This document shows positions 45,607 through 53,949 of a DNA stretch of 64,000 bases, piece after piece. Where the stretch lies: positions 1 through 64,000 of the forward strand of contig KZ836104.1 in assembly GCA_003265685.1 (NCBI GenBank). Direction: 5' to 3'. This DNA comes from Piscinibacter caeni (lineage in GTDB: Bacteria > Pseudomonadota > Gammaproteobacteria > Burkholderiales > Burkholderiaceae_C). A model generated the notes under the pieces. The model saw only the letters and a list, made by a program, of their open reading frames with translations, had not been told where the DNA came from and ran no database searches. Numbering within the stretch: position 1 is the first letter of the stretch; each line of letters begins with the position of its first letter. Position numbers and translations under genes: made by a program.

Positions 45607-46556
45607 GCAGTCTTCTCCTGGGTCTGCTGGTGGGCGACGGCGATCAGCGCGCGCGTCAGGCAGTCCACCTGCTGGGTGATGGGTGTCGGCGCCGGCTTCT
45701 CTCCGCTGACGACCGACTGGATGTAGAGCGCCGTCGTGGCCGCGTCGCACTCGCGCGGCAGCACCGGCAGCTCGGTCAGCACGCCTTCCTGCGCCGGGCG
45801 CGAGAGCTCGGGGCGCAGCTGGCCGGCCACGAACACGTCGAGCCGCGGCCCGCGCCGCGGGTCGGCCACCGGCTCGCCCTCGGTGCCGCGCATCAGCACC
45901 GCATGCGCCGCGGTGTGGGCCAGGAACTGCGCCAGCGTCGTGCCGTACTCCGGGTGCGTGTAGTTGACGACCCGCAGCGACGCGCCGCTGCGGCAGGGCG
46001 ACAGCAGCTTGGCCACGGTGTGCCCGGGGTTGCGCAATCCGATCACCCAGCGTGCGTCGAGAAGGTGCGCCAGCGGCGGGCACAGGGCCTCGGTGCGGAT
46101 GAACACCGGCTCGTGCCGTGCCCAGGCGTGCTCGATGTCGGCGGCGTCGTTCGCGCTGGGCAGGCCGAGGTCGTGGAACACCTCGGCGGTGGTCACGCGC
46201 CCGGGGTCGTGCTGCGGGCCGTGCACCAGCACCTGCACGCCTTCCTGCGCGAGCAGCAGGGCGAGCAGCGTGGTCAGGTTGGGCAGCTTGCGCGCGCCGT
46301 TGTAGGACGGCAGCACGATGGTCGGCCGGCCGGGGCGGATCGGGATGCAGCGTTCCTGCGCCGCCTCGAGGAAGCCGGCCAGCTCGTCGATCGATTCGCC
46401 CTTGATGCGCATGGCCACCGCGAACGCGCCGATCTCCAGCTCGGTGACGCGCCGGTCCAGCACCTGGCTCATCAGGTCGTAGGCCTGGGCCTGGGTCAGC
46501 GCCCGCGCGCCTTCCTTGCCGCGGCCGATCTCCTTGATGTACGGGGCAATGCTCAT
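45603..46556 (-). CDS. ybiB: YbiB family protein (anthranilate phosphoribosyltransferase-like, DNA-binding)
   Basis: 317 residues. It resembles the TrpD fold: an N-terminal helical domain with YDLMSQVLDRRVTELEIGAF and a nucleoside-binding domain with RPTIVLPSYNGARKLPNLTT. The PRPP-binding loop of true TrpD enzymes is not preserved. E. coli YbiB is a DNA-binding protein under LexA control; its physiological job is unclear. In betaproteobacteria it is often found, as here, between nitrate reductase and cobA genes. Confidence 0.9.
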   Translation of the reverse strand: MSIAPYIKEIGRGKEGARALTQAQAYDLMSQVLDRRVTELEIGAFAVAMRIKGESIDELAGFLEAAQERCIPIRPGRPTIVLPSYNGARKLPNLTTLLALLLAQEGVQVLVHGPQHDPGRVTTAEVFHDLGLPSANDAADIEHAWARHEPVFIRTEALCPPLAHLLDARWVIGLRNPGHTVAKLLSPCRSGASLRVVNYTHPEYGTTLAQFLAHTAAHAVLMRGTEGEPVADPRRGPRLDVFVAGQLRPELSRPAQEGVLTELPVLPRECDAATTALYIQSVVSGEKPAPTPITQQVDCLTRALIAVAHQQTQEKTA

Positions 46557-46586
46557 GACGGTCTCCGGGCGGCGAATCCGCAAACT

Positions 46587-49370
46587 CTATGCCGCCTGCT
46601 GCCGCAGCCGCACGATCCGTTTCAATTCCGGGATGCAGGAACCGCAATTGGTGCCGCAGCGCAGCGTGTCCTGCAGCGCGGCGAGCTGGGCCTCGGGCGA
46701 GCCGCTGCAGCGCGCCAGCGCCTCGCCGATGCGCGCCTCGGAGACGTCGAAGCAGCTGCAGACCTGGCGGCCGGTGGGCGCGACGGCCACCGGCGCCTTC
46801 GCCCCGGGCTGCAGCAGCGCGCGCCCGAACGCCTGCGCCGGCCGGCGCTCCTGCAGCAGCGGGCGGATCCAGGCCTCGGCACTGATGTCGCCGGCCAGCA
46901 GGCAGGCCTCGAGCCGCGCCTGCGCGCCGTCGGGCACCAGCTTCATGCTGCGGCGCTGGCCGCGCCGCCGGTCGGCGTAGTGCAGCACGCCGGCACGGTC
47001 GAGCCCGAGCGTGGCCTCGATCTCCAGCAGCAGCGCGTCCGGCGGCGCCTCGTACGCGGCGGCGCGCAGCAGCACGCCGCAGGCCTCGCGCCCGAACGGC
47101 ACCGCCGCGGCGTAGGCCAGCGAACCGGCCAGTGCGAGCAGGCGGCGCTGCACCTGCGGCGCGGCGTCGGCCGGCAGCCAGGCCAGCGCGAGCAGCTTCC
47201 ACGGCAGCTCGGCCTTGAGCACCTTGACGGCGGCATGCTTCAGCTCGGGCTGCTTGGAGCTCGGGCAGAAGGCCGGCACGGTCAGCGCGTTGATGCCGGT
47301 CAGGCGCTGGCCGGTGGCGCTGCAGCCGGTGACGAACTCCTCGCCCCAGTGCATCGCGGCGAACAGCTGCGCCGGGCGCAGCTGGTCGCTGGCGCGCACC
47401 GGCAGCACGATGCTGCCGCGCCGCGAGGTGACATGCGCCAGGTCGCCCTCGGCGAGCTTCAGGCGCGCCATGTCCTGCGCATGCATCTCGAGCGCCGGCT
47501 CGGCCACGTGGCCGAACAGGCGGCCGATCGTGCCGGTGCGGCTCATGCCGTGCCACTGGTCGCGCAGCCGGCCGGTGTTCAGCGAGAACGGGTAGCGCGC
47601 GTCGCGCGGCTCGGCCGGCGCGGCCCAGGGCGTGTCGACGAAGCGGGCGCGGCCGTCGGGCGTGGGGAACACGCCGTCCTCGTACAGCCGTGCGCGGCCC
47701 TGCGTGGCGCCGGCGGGGAAGGGCCATTGCTGCGGCGCCTCCTCGAGCTGCGCCCAGCTCAGGCCGGTGATGTCGAGGTCGCGCCCGCGGGTCGATTCGC
47801 GGTGCTCGTTCCACACCGCCTCCGGCGCGTGGTAGGGGAACAGGCTGGGCCGGCCGGGCCGCAGCCGCGCCTCCAGCCGGCGTGCCACGTCCACTGCGAT
47901 GGCCCAGTCGTGGCGCGCCTCGCCGGCCGGCCACACTGCCGGGCGCACGCGGCTGATGCGGCGCTCGCTGTTGGTGACGGTGCCGTCCTTCTCGCCCCAG
48001 GTGGTGGCGGGCAGCAGCAGGTCGGCGTAGGCCGCGGTGGCGGTGGTGGCGAAGGCCTCCTGCACGATCACGAACTCGGCCCGCTCGAGCGCGCGCCGCA
48101 CGGTGGCCTGGTCGGGCAGCGACTGGGCCGGGTTGGTGCAGGCAATCCACAGCGCCCTGATCTCACCCTCGGCCGCCGCCTCGAACATCTCGACGGCGGT
48201 CTTGCCCGGCACGGCCGGCACGCTGTCCACGCCCCACAGCCGGGCGACCTCGGCGCGGTGGTCGGCGTTGCCGAGGTCGCGGTGCGCCGACAGCAGGTTG
48301 GCCAGCCCGCCGACCTCGCGCCCGCCCATCGCGTTGGGCTGGCCGGTCAGCGAGAACGGGCCGGCGCCCGGCTTGCCGATCTGCCCGGTGGCGAGGTGCA
48401 GGTTGATCAATGCGGCGTTCTTCGCGGTGCCGCTGGCGCTCTGGTTCAGGCCCTGGCAGTAGAGCGAGAGTGTCGGGCGGCGCTCGGCGCGGCCTGGCTC
48501 GCGGCCGGCGAACCAGCGCGCCGCCTGCACCAGGTCGGCCTCGGGGATGCCGCAGGTGGCGGCCACGTCCTTCGGCGCGAAGCCGCGCACGCGCTCGCGC
48601 AGCGCCTCGAAGCCGCTGGTGTGGGCGTCGATCCAGGCCGGCTCGACCAGCCCCTCCCACAGCATCAGGTGCAGCATGCCGTGGAACAGCGCCACGTCGG
48701 TGCCGGGCAGGATGGGCAGGAACAGGTCGGCCATGTCGGCCGTCTCGGTGCGCCGCGGGTCGACCACGATCAGGCGCAGCGCCGGGTTGGCGCGCTTGGC
48801 GTCCTCGATGCGGCGGAACAAGATCGGGTGCGCGAACGCGGTGTTCGAGCCGGCGATGAACAGCGTGTCGGCATGCTGCAGGTCGTCGTAGCAGGCCGGC
48901 GGCGCGTCCGCCCCCAGCGTGGCCTTGTAGCCGGCCACCGCGCTGCTCATGCACAGGCGCGAGTTGGTATCGATGTTGTTGGTGCCGAGCAGCCCCTTGG
49001 CGAGCTTGTTGAAGACGTAGTAGTCCTCGGTCAACAGCTGGCCGGAGACGTACAGGCCGACCGCGTCGGGGCCGTGCTCGGCGGCGATGTCGCCCAGGCG
49101 TTGTGCGGCGAGATCGAGTGCCGCGTCCCAGGCGATGCGCTGCGGCGCCGCGCTACGTTGGAGCCGCTGCATCGGGTGCAGCAGGCGCGCCTGGCGCGTG
49201 ATCTCCACCGTGGCCGTGTGGTGCAGCGTGCTGCCCTTGGTGCACAGCCGGCCGGCGTTGGCCGGATGGTCCGGGTCGCCGCGCACGCCGGTGATCCGGT
49301 GCCCGTCGGACTCGATGATCACCCCGCAGCCGACGCCGCAGTACGGGCAGGTGGAGCGGGTCTCGGCCAC
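46587..49370 (-). CDS. nasA: assimilatory nitrate reductase catalytic subunit NasA
   Basis: 927 residues. The N-terminal [4Fe-4S] motif is CPYCGVGCGV with distal CTKG, followed by the molybdopterin-binding domains (TNNIDTNSRLCMSSAVAGYK, then GSNTAFAHPILFRRIED). The C-terminus carries a BFD-like [2Fe-2S] domain, CSCF...CGTNCGSC (residues about 860-920), as in Klebsiella NasA. There is no Tat signal, so it is cytoplasmic. It reduces nitrate to nitrite. No nasB or ferredoxin partner is adjacent, so the electron donor is not apparent. It follows nirD by 1 bp. Confidence 0.96.
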   Translation of the reverse strand: MAETRSTCPYCGVGCGVIIESDGHRITGVRGDPDHPANAGRLCTKGSTLHHTATVEITRQARLLHPMQRLQRSAAPQRIAWDAALDLAAQRLGDIAAEHGPDAVGLYVSGQLLTEDYYVFNKLAKGLLGTNNIDTNSRLCMSSAVAGYKATLGADAPPACYDDLQHADTLFIAGSNTAFAHPILFRRIEDAKRANPALRLIVVDPRRTETADMADLFLPILPGTDVALFHGMLHLMLWEGLVEPAWIDAHTSGFEALRERVRGFAPKDVAATCGIPEADLVQAARWFAGREPGRAERRPTLSLYCQGLNQSASGTAKNAALINLHLATGQIGKPGAGPFSLTGQPNAMGGREVGGLANLLSAHRDLGNADHRAEVARLWGVDSVPAVPGKTAVEMFEAAAEGEIRALWIACTNPAQSLPDQATVRRALERAEFVIVQEAFATTATAAYADLLLPATTWGEKDGTVTNSERRISRVRPAVWPAGEARHDWAIAVDVARRLEARLRPGRPSLFPYHAPEAVWNEHRESTRGRDLDITGLSWAQLEEAPQQWPFPAGATQGRARLYEDGVFPTPDGRARFVDTPWAAPAEPRDARYPFSLNTGRLRDQWHGMSRTGTIGRLFGHVAEPALEMHAQDMARLKLAEGDLAHVTSRRGSIVLPVRASDQLRPAQLFAAMHWGEEFVTGCSATGQRLTGINALTVPAFCPSSKQPELKHAAVKVLKAELPWKLLALAWLPADAAPQVQRRLLALAGSLAYAAAVPFGREACGVLLRAAAYEAPPDALLLEIEATLGLDRAGVLHYADRRRGQRRSMKLVPDGAQARLEACLLAGDISAEAWIRPLLQERRPAQAFGRALLQPGAKAPVAVAPTGRQVCSCFDVSEARIGEALARCSGSPEAQLAALQDTLRCGTNCGSCIPELKRIVRLRQQAA

Positions 49371-49371
49371 G

Positions 49372-49719
49372 TCAGGCTTCGGTGGTCACGGCCAGGTTGG
49401 CGAGTTCGTGCGCGTCGAGCGACACCGTGCCGTTCTCGACCTTCACGGCGAACCGCGTCGTGCAGCCTTCGTCCGGTGCCTTGGCACAGCCGTCGGACAG
49501 CCCGATGGTCCAGTTGTGCAGCGGGCAGGCCACGCTCTCGCCGAACACGATGCCCTGGCTGAGCGGGCCGCCCTTGTGCGGGCAGCGGTCGAGCAACGCG
49601 AACACCTTGTCCTCGGCGTTGCGGAACACCGCCACCTCGGCGCCGGCCGGCCGCTTCACGCGCCGCGCGCCGAGCTTCGGGATCTCGTCGACCCGGCAGA
49701 TCACCTTCCACTCACTCAT
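49372..49719 (-). CDS. nirD: nitrite reductase small subunit NirD
   Basis: 115 residues, a Rieske-type domain with CPHKGG and CPLHNWTIGLSDGCAK, that is, both Cys-x-His and Cys-x-x-His. Those four residues can ligate a [2Fe-2S] cluster, which many NirD proteins have lost, so cluster binding is plausible. It supports NADH nitrite reductase. The ATG overlaps the nirB stop (TGATG). Confidence 0.95.
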   Translation of the reverse strand: MSEWKVICRVDEIPKLGARRVKRPAGAEVAVFRNAEDKVFALLDRCPHKGGPLSQGIVFGESVACPLHNWTIGLSDGCAKAPDEGCTTRFAVKVENGTVSLDAHELANLAVTTEA

Positions 49720-52166
49720 CACAGCGCTCCCACCGGGTTGAACTGCCGCGTGTCGACCGCGGCCTTGTCGAACTCGAACCAGGGATCGGGCTCGCCGTCC
49801 AGGCTGTACTGCAGGCGTTCCCAGAGCGCCTTGCGGCCCTCGTGGTCGTCGAGGATCTTCTTCTTCACGTAGTCCAGCCCGACGCGGCCCACGTAGTGGC
49901 AGGTGCGCTCGAGGTACCAGCCTTCCTCCCGGTACAGCTGCAGGAAGGCGCCGCTGTACTCCAGCACTTCGGCCGCCGTCTTGAGCTTGACGAGGAACTG
50001 CGCCACCTCGGTCTTGATGCCGCCGTTGCCGGCGACGTAGATCTCCCAGCCTGAATCGACGCCGATCACGCCCACGTCCTTGATGCCGGCCTCGGCGCAG
50101 TTGCGCGGGCAGCCCGAGACGGCCAGTTTGACCTTGTGCGGCGCGTACATGCGCCACAAGGCGCGCTCCAGGTCCTTGCCCATCTGCGTGCTGTCCTGCG
50201 TGCCGAAGCGGCACCACTCGGAGCCGACGCAGGTCTTCACGGTGCGCAGCGCCTTGGCGTAGGCGTGGCCGGAGGGCATGCCGATGTCCTTCCAGACGTT
50301 GACGAGGTCCTCCTTCTTCACGCCGAGCAGGTCGATGCGCTGGCCGCCGGTCACCTTCACGGTCGGGATCTTGTACTTGTCCACCGCGTCAGCGATGCGG
50401 CGCAGCTCGTCGGCGGTGGTCTCGCCGCCCCACATGCGCGGAATCACCGAGTACGTGCCGTCCTTCTGGATGTTGGCGTGGCTGCGCTCGTTGATGAAGC
50501 GGCTCTGCGGGTCGTCCTTGGCCTCCTTGGGCCAGGTGCTGATCAGGTAGTAGTTGATGGCCGGGCGGCACGACGCGCAGCCGTTGGGCGTGCGCCAGCC
50601 GAGCGTCTGGTAGACCGAGTCGATCGTCAGCAGCTTCTCGGCGCGGATCGCCTCGCGCACCTCCTGGTGGCTGGCGTCGGTGCAGCCGCACATCGCCTTC
50701 TTGGTGGGGGCCTTGGAATAGTCGCCGCCGGCGGTGAACATCAGCAGCTGCTCGACGAGCCCGGTGCAGGAACCGCAGCTCGCGCTCGCCTTGGTGTGCT
50801 TGCGCACCTCGTCGAGCGTGAACAGGCCCTTGTCCTTGATGGCCTTGCAGATGGTGCCCTTGTTGACGCCGTTGCAGCCGCACACCTCGTCGCTGTCGGC
50901 CATCGCCGCGGCCTTGTGGTGGCCCTCGTGGCCGACGTCGCCGATGTTGGATTCGCCGAACATCAGCTTGTCGCGGATGTCGTTGATCGTGCGGCCCTCG
51001 CGCAGCAGCTTGAAGTACCAGGAGCCGTCGACCGTGTCGCCGTACAGGCAGGCGCCGACCAGCTTGTCGTCCTTGATGACGAGCTTCTTGTAGACGCCGC
51101 CGTAGGGATCGCTCATCACGATCTCCTCGCAGTCCTTGCCGCCCATGAAGTTGCCGGCGGAGAACAGGTCGATGCCGGTCACCTTCAGCTTGGTGCTGAC
51201 CTGGCTGCCGGTGTAGCGGCCGATGCCGAACTCGGCCAGGTGCGTGGCGCACACCTTGCCCTGCTCGAAGAGCGGCGCCACCAGGCCGTAGGCGATGCCG
51301 CGGTGCGCCGCGCATTCGCCCACCGCGTAGATGCGTGGGTCGGTCACCGTCTGCATCGTGTCCGTCACGACGATGCCGCCGCGGTTTTGTGGTCCACAGT
51401 GCAGGCCGATCTTCTGGGCGAGCTCGGTGTTCGGGCGGATGCCGGCCGCCATCACCACCAGGTCGGCCGGGATCTCGGTGCCGTCCTTGAACTGCACCGC
51501 CATCACCCGCCCGTCCTTGCCGCCGACCAGCCGCTCGGTCTGCGCGCCGATCATGAACCTGAGCCCGCGGTTCTCGAGCGACTGCTGCAGCAGCTTGCCC
51601 GCGGTGTCGTCGAGCTGGCGCTCCATCAGCCACGGCATGATGTGGACGACGGTGACCTGCATGCCGCGCAGCATCAGCCCGTTGGCGGCCTCCAGCCCGA
51701 GCAGGCCGCCGCCGATCACGACGGCGTGCTTGTAGGTCTTGGCCGCCTCGATCATCGTGTTGGTGTCGGCGATGTCTCGGTAGGCGATCACCCCGTCGAG
51801 CTCCTTGCCCGGCACCGGCAGGATGAACGGGTTGGAGCCGGTGGCGATCAGCAGGCGGTCGTATTCCTCCTCGGTGCCGTCGGCGGCGCGCACGATGCGG
51901 CGACGCCGGTCGATCTCCACCACCTTCTTGCCCAGGTGCAGCCGGACGCGGTTCTCCTCGTACCAGGACAGCGGGTTGAGGATGATCTCGTCGACCGTCT
52001 GCTCGCCGGCCAGCACCGGGCTGAGCAGGATGCGGTTGTAGTTCGGGTGCGGCTCGGCACCGAAGACGGCGATGTCATACAAGTCGGGCGCGATCTTCAG
52101 CAGCTCTTCGAGCGTGCGCACGCCGGCCATGCCGTTGCCCACCATCACCAGTTTCATCTTCTTCAT
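49719..52166 (-). CDS. nirB: NADH-dependent nitrite reductase large subunit NirB
   Basis: 815 residues. The FAD/NADH module comes first (KLVMVGNGMAGVRTLEELLK, then VVIGGGLLGLEAANGLMLRG), followed by a BFD-like [2Fe-2S] region (CGCNGVNKGTICKAI, CGSCTGLVEQ) and a second one (CGCTD, CASCRP). The sulfite/nitrite reductase ferredoxin-like and siroheme/[4Fe-4S] half has CVGSEWCRFGTQDS and the cluster motif SGCPRNCAEAGIKDVG. It reduces nitrite to ammonia in the cytoplasm. CCGGAGG precedes the ATG. It is the first gene of nirB-nirD-nasA-ybiB-cobA. Confidence 0.97.
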   Translation of the reverse strand: MKKMKLVMVGNGMAGVRTLEELLKIAPDLYDIAVFGAEPHPNYNRILLSPVLAGEQTVDEIILNPLSWYEENRVRLHLGKKVVEIDRRRRIVRAADGTEEEYDRLLIATGSNPFILPVPGKELDGVIAYRDIADTNTMIEAAKTYKHAVVIGGGLLGLEAANGLMLRGMQVTVVHIMPWLMERQLDDTAGKLLQQSLENRGLRFMIGAQTERLVGGKDGRVMAVQFKDGTEIPADLVVMAAGIRPNTELAQKIGLHCGPQNRGGIVVTDTMQTVTDPRIYAVGECAAHRGIAYGLVAPLFEQGKVCATHLAEFGIGRYTGSQVSTKLKVTGIDLFSAGNFMGGKDCEEIVMSDPYGGVYKKLVIKDDKLVGACLYGDTVDGSWYFKLLREGRTINDIRDKLMFGESNIGDVGHEGHHKAAAMADSDEVCGCNGVNKGTICKAIKDKGLFTLDEVRKHTKASASCGSCTGLVEQLLMFTAGGDYSKAPTKKAMCGCTDASHQEVREAIRAEKLLTIDSVYQTLGWRTPNGCASCRPAINYYLISTWPKEAKDDPQSRFINERSHANIQKDGTYSVIPRMWGGETTADELRRIADAVDKYKIPTVKVTGGQRIDLLGVKKEDLVNVWKDIGMPSGHAYAKALRTVKTCVGSEWCRFGTQDSTQMGKDLERALWRMYAPHKVKLAVSGCPRNCAEAGIKDVGVIGVDSGWEIYVAGNGGIKTEVAQFLVKLKTAAEVLEYSGAFLQLYREEGWYLERTCHYVGRVGLDYVKKKILDDHEGRKALWERLQYSLDGEPDPWFEFDKAAVDTRQFNPVGAL

Positions 52167-52213
52167 GCAAGCCTCCGGAGAGCGTCGATAGCAAGAGGGG
52201 TGCCACGAGACAC

Positions 52214-52230
52214 AATGTCTGCATGACATT
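52214..52230. promoter_or_regulatory. inverted repeat between nirB and the phosphatase-kinase gene
   Basis: AATGTC-TGCAT-GACATT, a perfect 6-bp dyad with 5-bp centre, lies in the 56-bp divergent spacer and covers the start codon of the phosphatase-kinase gene. It is a candidate operator, or on the nirB side an mRNA leader hairpin. No regulator is assigned. Confidence 0.35.
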
Positions 52231-53929
52231 CGAGATCGAGGTCGGCCACGCGAGCCGCAGCGGCCCGCGCGAGACGAACGAGGATTTCGCCGGCGCCACG
52301 CGCTCCGCGCCGGGTGATGCGGTGCCGGGGCTGATCGCGGCGATCGCCGACGGCGTGAGCAGCGGCGGGCGCGGCCGCGAGGCGGCGCAGACCAGCGTGA
52401 TGGGGCTGCTCGCGGACTTCTTCGCCACGCCGGCCACCTGGGAGACCAGCGTCGCGCTGGACCGCCTGATCGGCGCGCAGAACGCCTGGCTCGTGGCGCA
52501 GAACCGGCAGCGCGGCGGGCGCGGCGGCGAGCTCGCGCTGACCACGCTGTCCGCCCTCGTGCTGCAGGGCCAGCGCTGGACGCTGGCGCACGTGGGCGAC
52601 ACGCGCATCTGGCGCGTGGCCGGCGGCGAGATCCAGCAGCTGACGCAGGACCATGCCTTCAGCCAGCCCGACCTGCGCAACCGCCTGACGCGTGCGGTCG
52701 GCCTGGACGAACTGCTGCACGTCGATTCGCTGCACGGCGAGCTGCAGCTCGGCGACTGCTTCGTGCTCAGCAGCGACGGCGTGCACGGCGTGCTCAAGCC
52801 GCGCCAGATCGGCACGCTGGCCGGGCAGGGCAGCGCGGTGCAGGCGGCCGAGGCCATCGTCGAGGCGGCGCTGGCCGCCGGCACACGCGACAACGCCAGC
52901 GCGCTGGTGGTGCGCGTGCGCGGGCTCGACGCGGCGCGCCTGGAGGACGAGGCCACGCGCCTGCGCCACCTGGCGCCGCTGCCGCGCCTGCGCGTGGGCG
53001 ACATGGTGGACGGCTACACCGTCACCGCGCTGGTGGCCGACACCGGCGTGCACCGGCTCTACCAGGCCCGCGACGGCCGCTCGCAGCAGCTGGTGGCGCT
53101 GAAGACGCTGCACGAGTCGCGCGCGGCGGACGCCGAGGAGCGCGCGATGCTGGCGCACGAGGCCTGGCTGTCGCAGCGCGTCACCGAGCGTGACGCGCGC
53201 GGCTTTGTGCGCAGCCACCCGGTGCACGAGGCGAGTGCGCTCTACACGGTGTTCGACTGGCACGGCGGGCAGACGCTCGAGCAGATCCTGTCCCGGCAGC
53301 CGCGTGGCGCGCCGGCCGAGGTGGTGGCCGCGGCGATGGCGATCGCGCGCGCGCTCGGCCGGCTGCACCGCCAGGGCGTGATCCACCGCGACATCAAGCC
53401 CGGCAACCTGCACCTGGGCGACGACGGCCAGTGGCGCGTGCTCGACCTCGGCGTGGCGCTGTCGGGCCGCGAGGGCGCCGCGCAGCGCGAGTTGCACGCC
53501 GGCACGCCGAGCTACATCAACCCCGAACAGTGGAGCGGCGAGCCGGCCGATGCCGGCTCGGACCTGTTCGCACTCGGCGTCACGCTCTACCGCTGGCTGG
53601 CCGGCCGGTTGCCCTATGGCGAGATCGAGCCCTACCAGGGCGCGCGCTACCGGCGCGACCCGGTGCCGCTGTCGCGCATCCGCCCGGACGTGCCGATCTG
53701 GCTCGATCACCTGGTGCTCCGCGCGATCGCGATCGACCCGAAGCAGCGCTTCGAGACCGCCGAGGAGATGCTGCTTGCGCTCGAGCGCGGCGCCGCGCGG
53801 CCGGGCGCTGCGCCGGCGGCCACGCCGCTGGCGGCACGTGACCCGACGGCGCTGTGGAAGATCGCGCTGGGCATCTCGCTGCTCTTCAATGCGCTGCTGG
53901 TGTTCTGGCTGGTGTTCCTGCCGCACTGA
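52223..53929 (+). CDS. PP2C phosphatase-Ser/Thr protein kinase fusion, tail-anchored
   Basis: 568 residues. The N-terminal PP2C domain (1-240) has all metal ligands: RETNEDFAG (about 20), AIADGVSSGG (41), AHVGDTRIW (124), SSDGVHG (183) and TRDNASALV (223). The C-terminal Hanks kinase (about 265-520) has the ATP Lys in VALKTL, IHRDIKPGNL (388), DLG in place of DFG, GTPSYINPEQ and SDLFALGV; its glycine loop is degenerate. A single helix at about 545-563 anchors it to the membrane. It lies between divergent nirB and the convergent nitrate transporter, so it may reversibly phosphorylate a component of nitrate uptake or reduction. That role is inference. Confidence 0.92.
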   Translation: MTFEIEVGHASRSGPRETNEDFAGATRSAPGDAVPGLIAAIADGVSSGGRGREAAQTSVMGLLADFFATPATWETSVALDRLIGAQNAWLVAQNRQRGGRGGELALTTLSALVLQGQRWTLAHVGDTRIWRVAGGEIQQLTQDHAFSQPDLRNRLTRAVGLDELLHVDSLHGELQLGDCFVLSSDGVHGVLKPRQIGTLAGQGSAVQAAEAIVEAALAAGTRDNASALVVRVRGLDAARLEDEATRLRHLAPLPRLRVGDMVDGYTVTALVADTGVHRLYQARDGRSQQLVALKTLHESRAADAEERAMLAHEAWLSQRVTERDARGFVRSHPVHEASALYTVFDWHGGQTLEQILSRQPRGAPAEVVAAAMAIARALGRLHRQGVIHRDIKPGNLHLGDDGQWRVLDLGVALSGREGAAQRELHAGTPSYINPEQWSGEPADAGSDLFALGVTLYRWLAGRLPYGEIEPYQGARYRRDPVPLSRIRPDVPIWLDHLVLRAIAIDPKQRFETAEEMLLALERGAARPGAAPAATPLAARDPTALWKIALGISLLFNALLVFWLVFLPH

Positions 53930-53949
53930 GCCGGGCTGCCCGCGGCTCA
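53927..53949. terminator. bidirectional hairpin over both stop codons
   Basis: TGAGCC and GGCTCA, separated by 11 GC-rich bases, pair over the stop codons of the convergent phosphatase-kinase and nitrate-transporter genes. There is no T-run, so termination strength is uncertain. Confidence 0.4.

Noticed and set aside
45630-49562. 1310-codon open frame antisense to ybiB and nasA
   Set aside because: No domains, biased composition, and fully explained by the reverse strand of two well-recognised genes.
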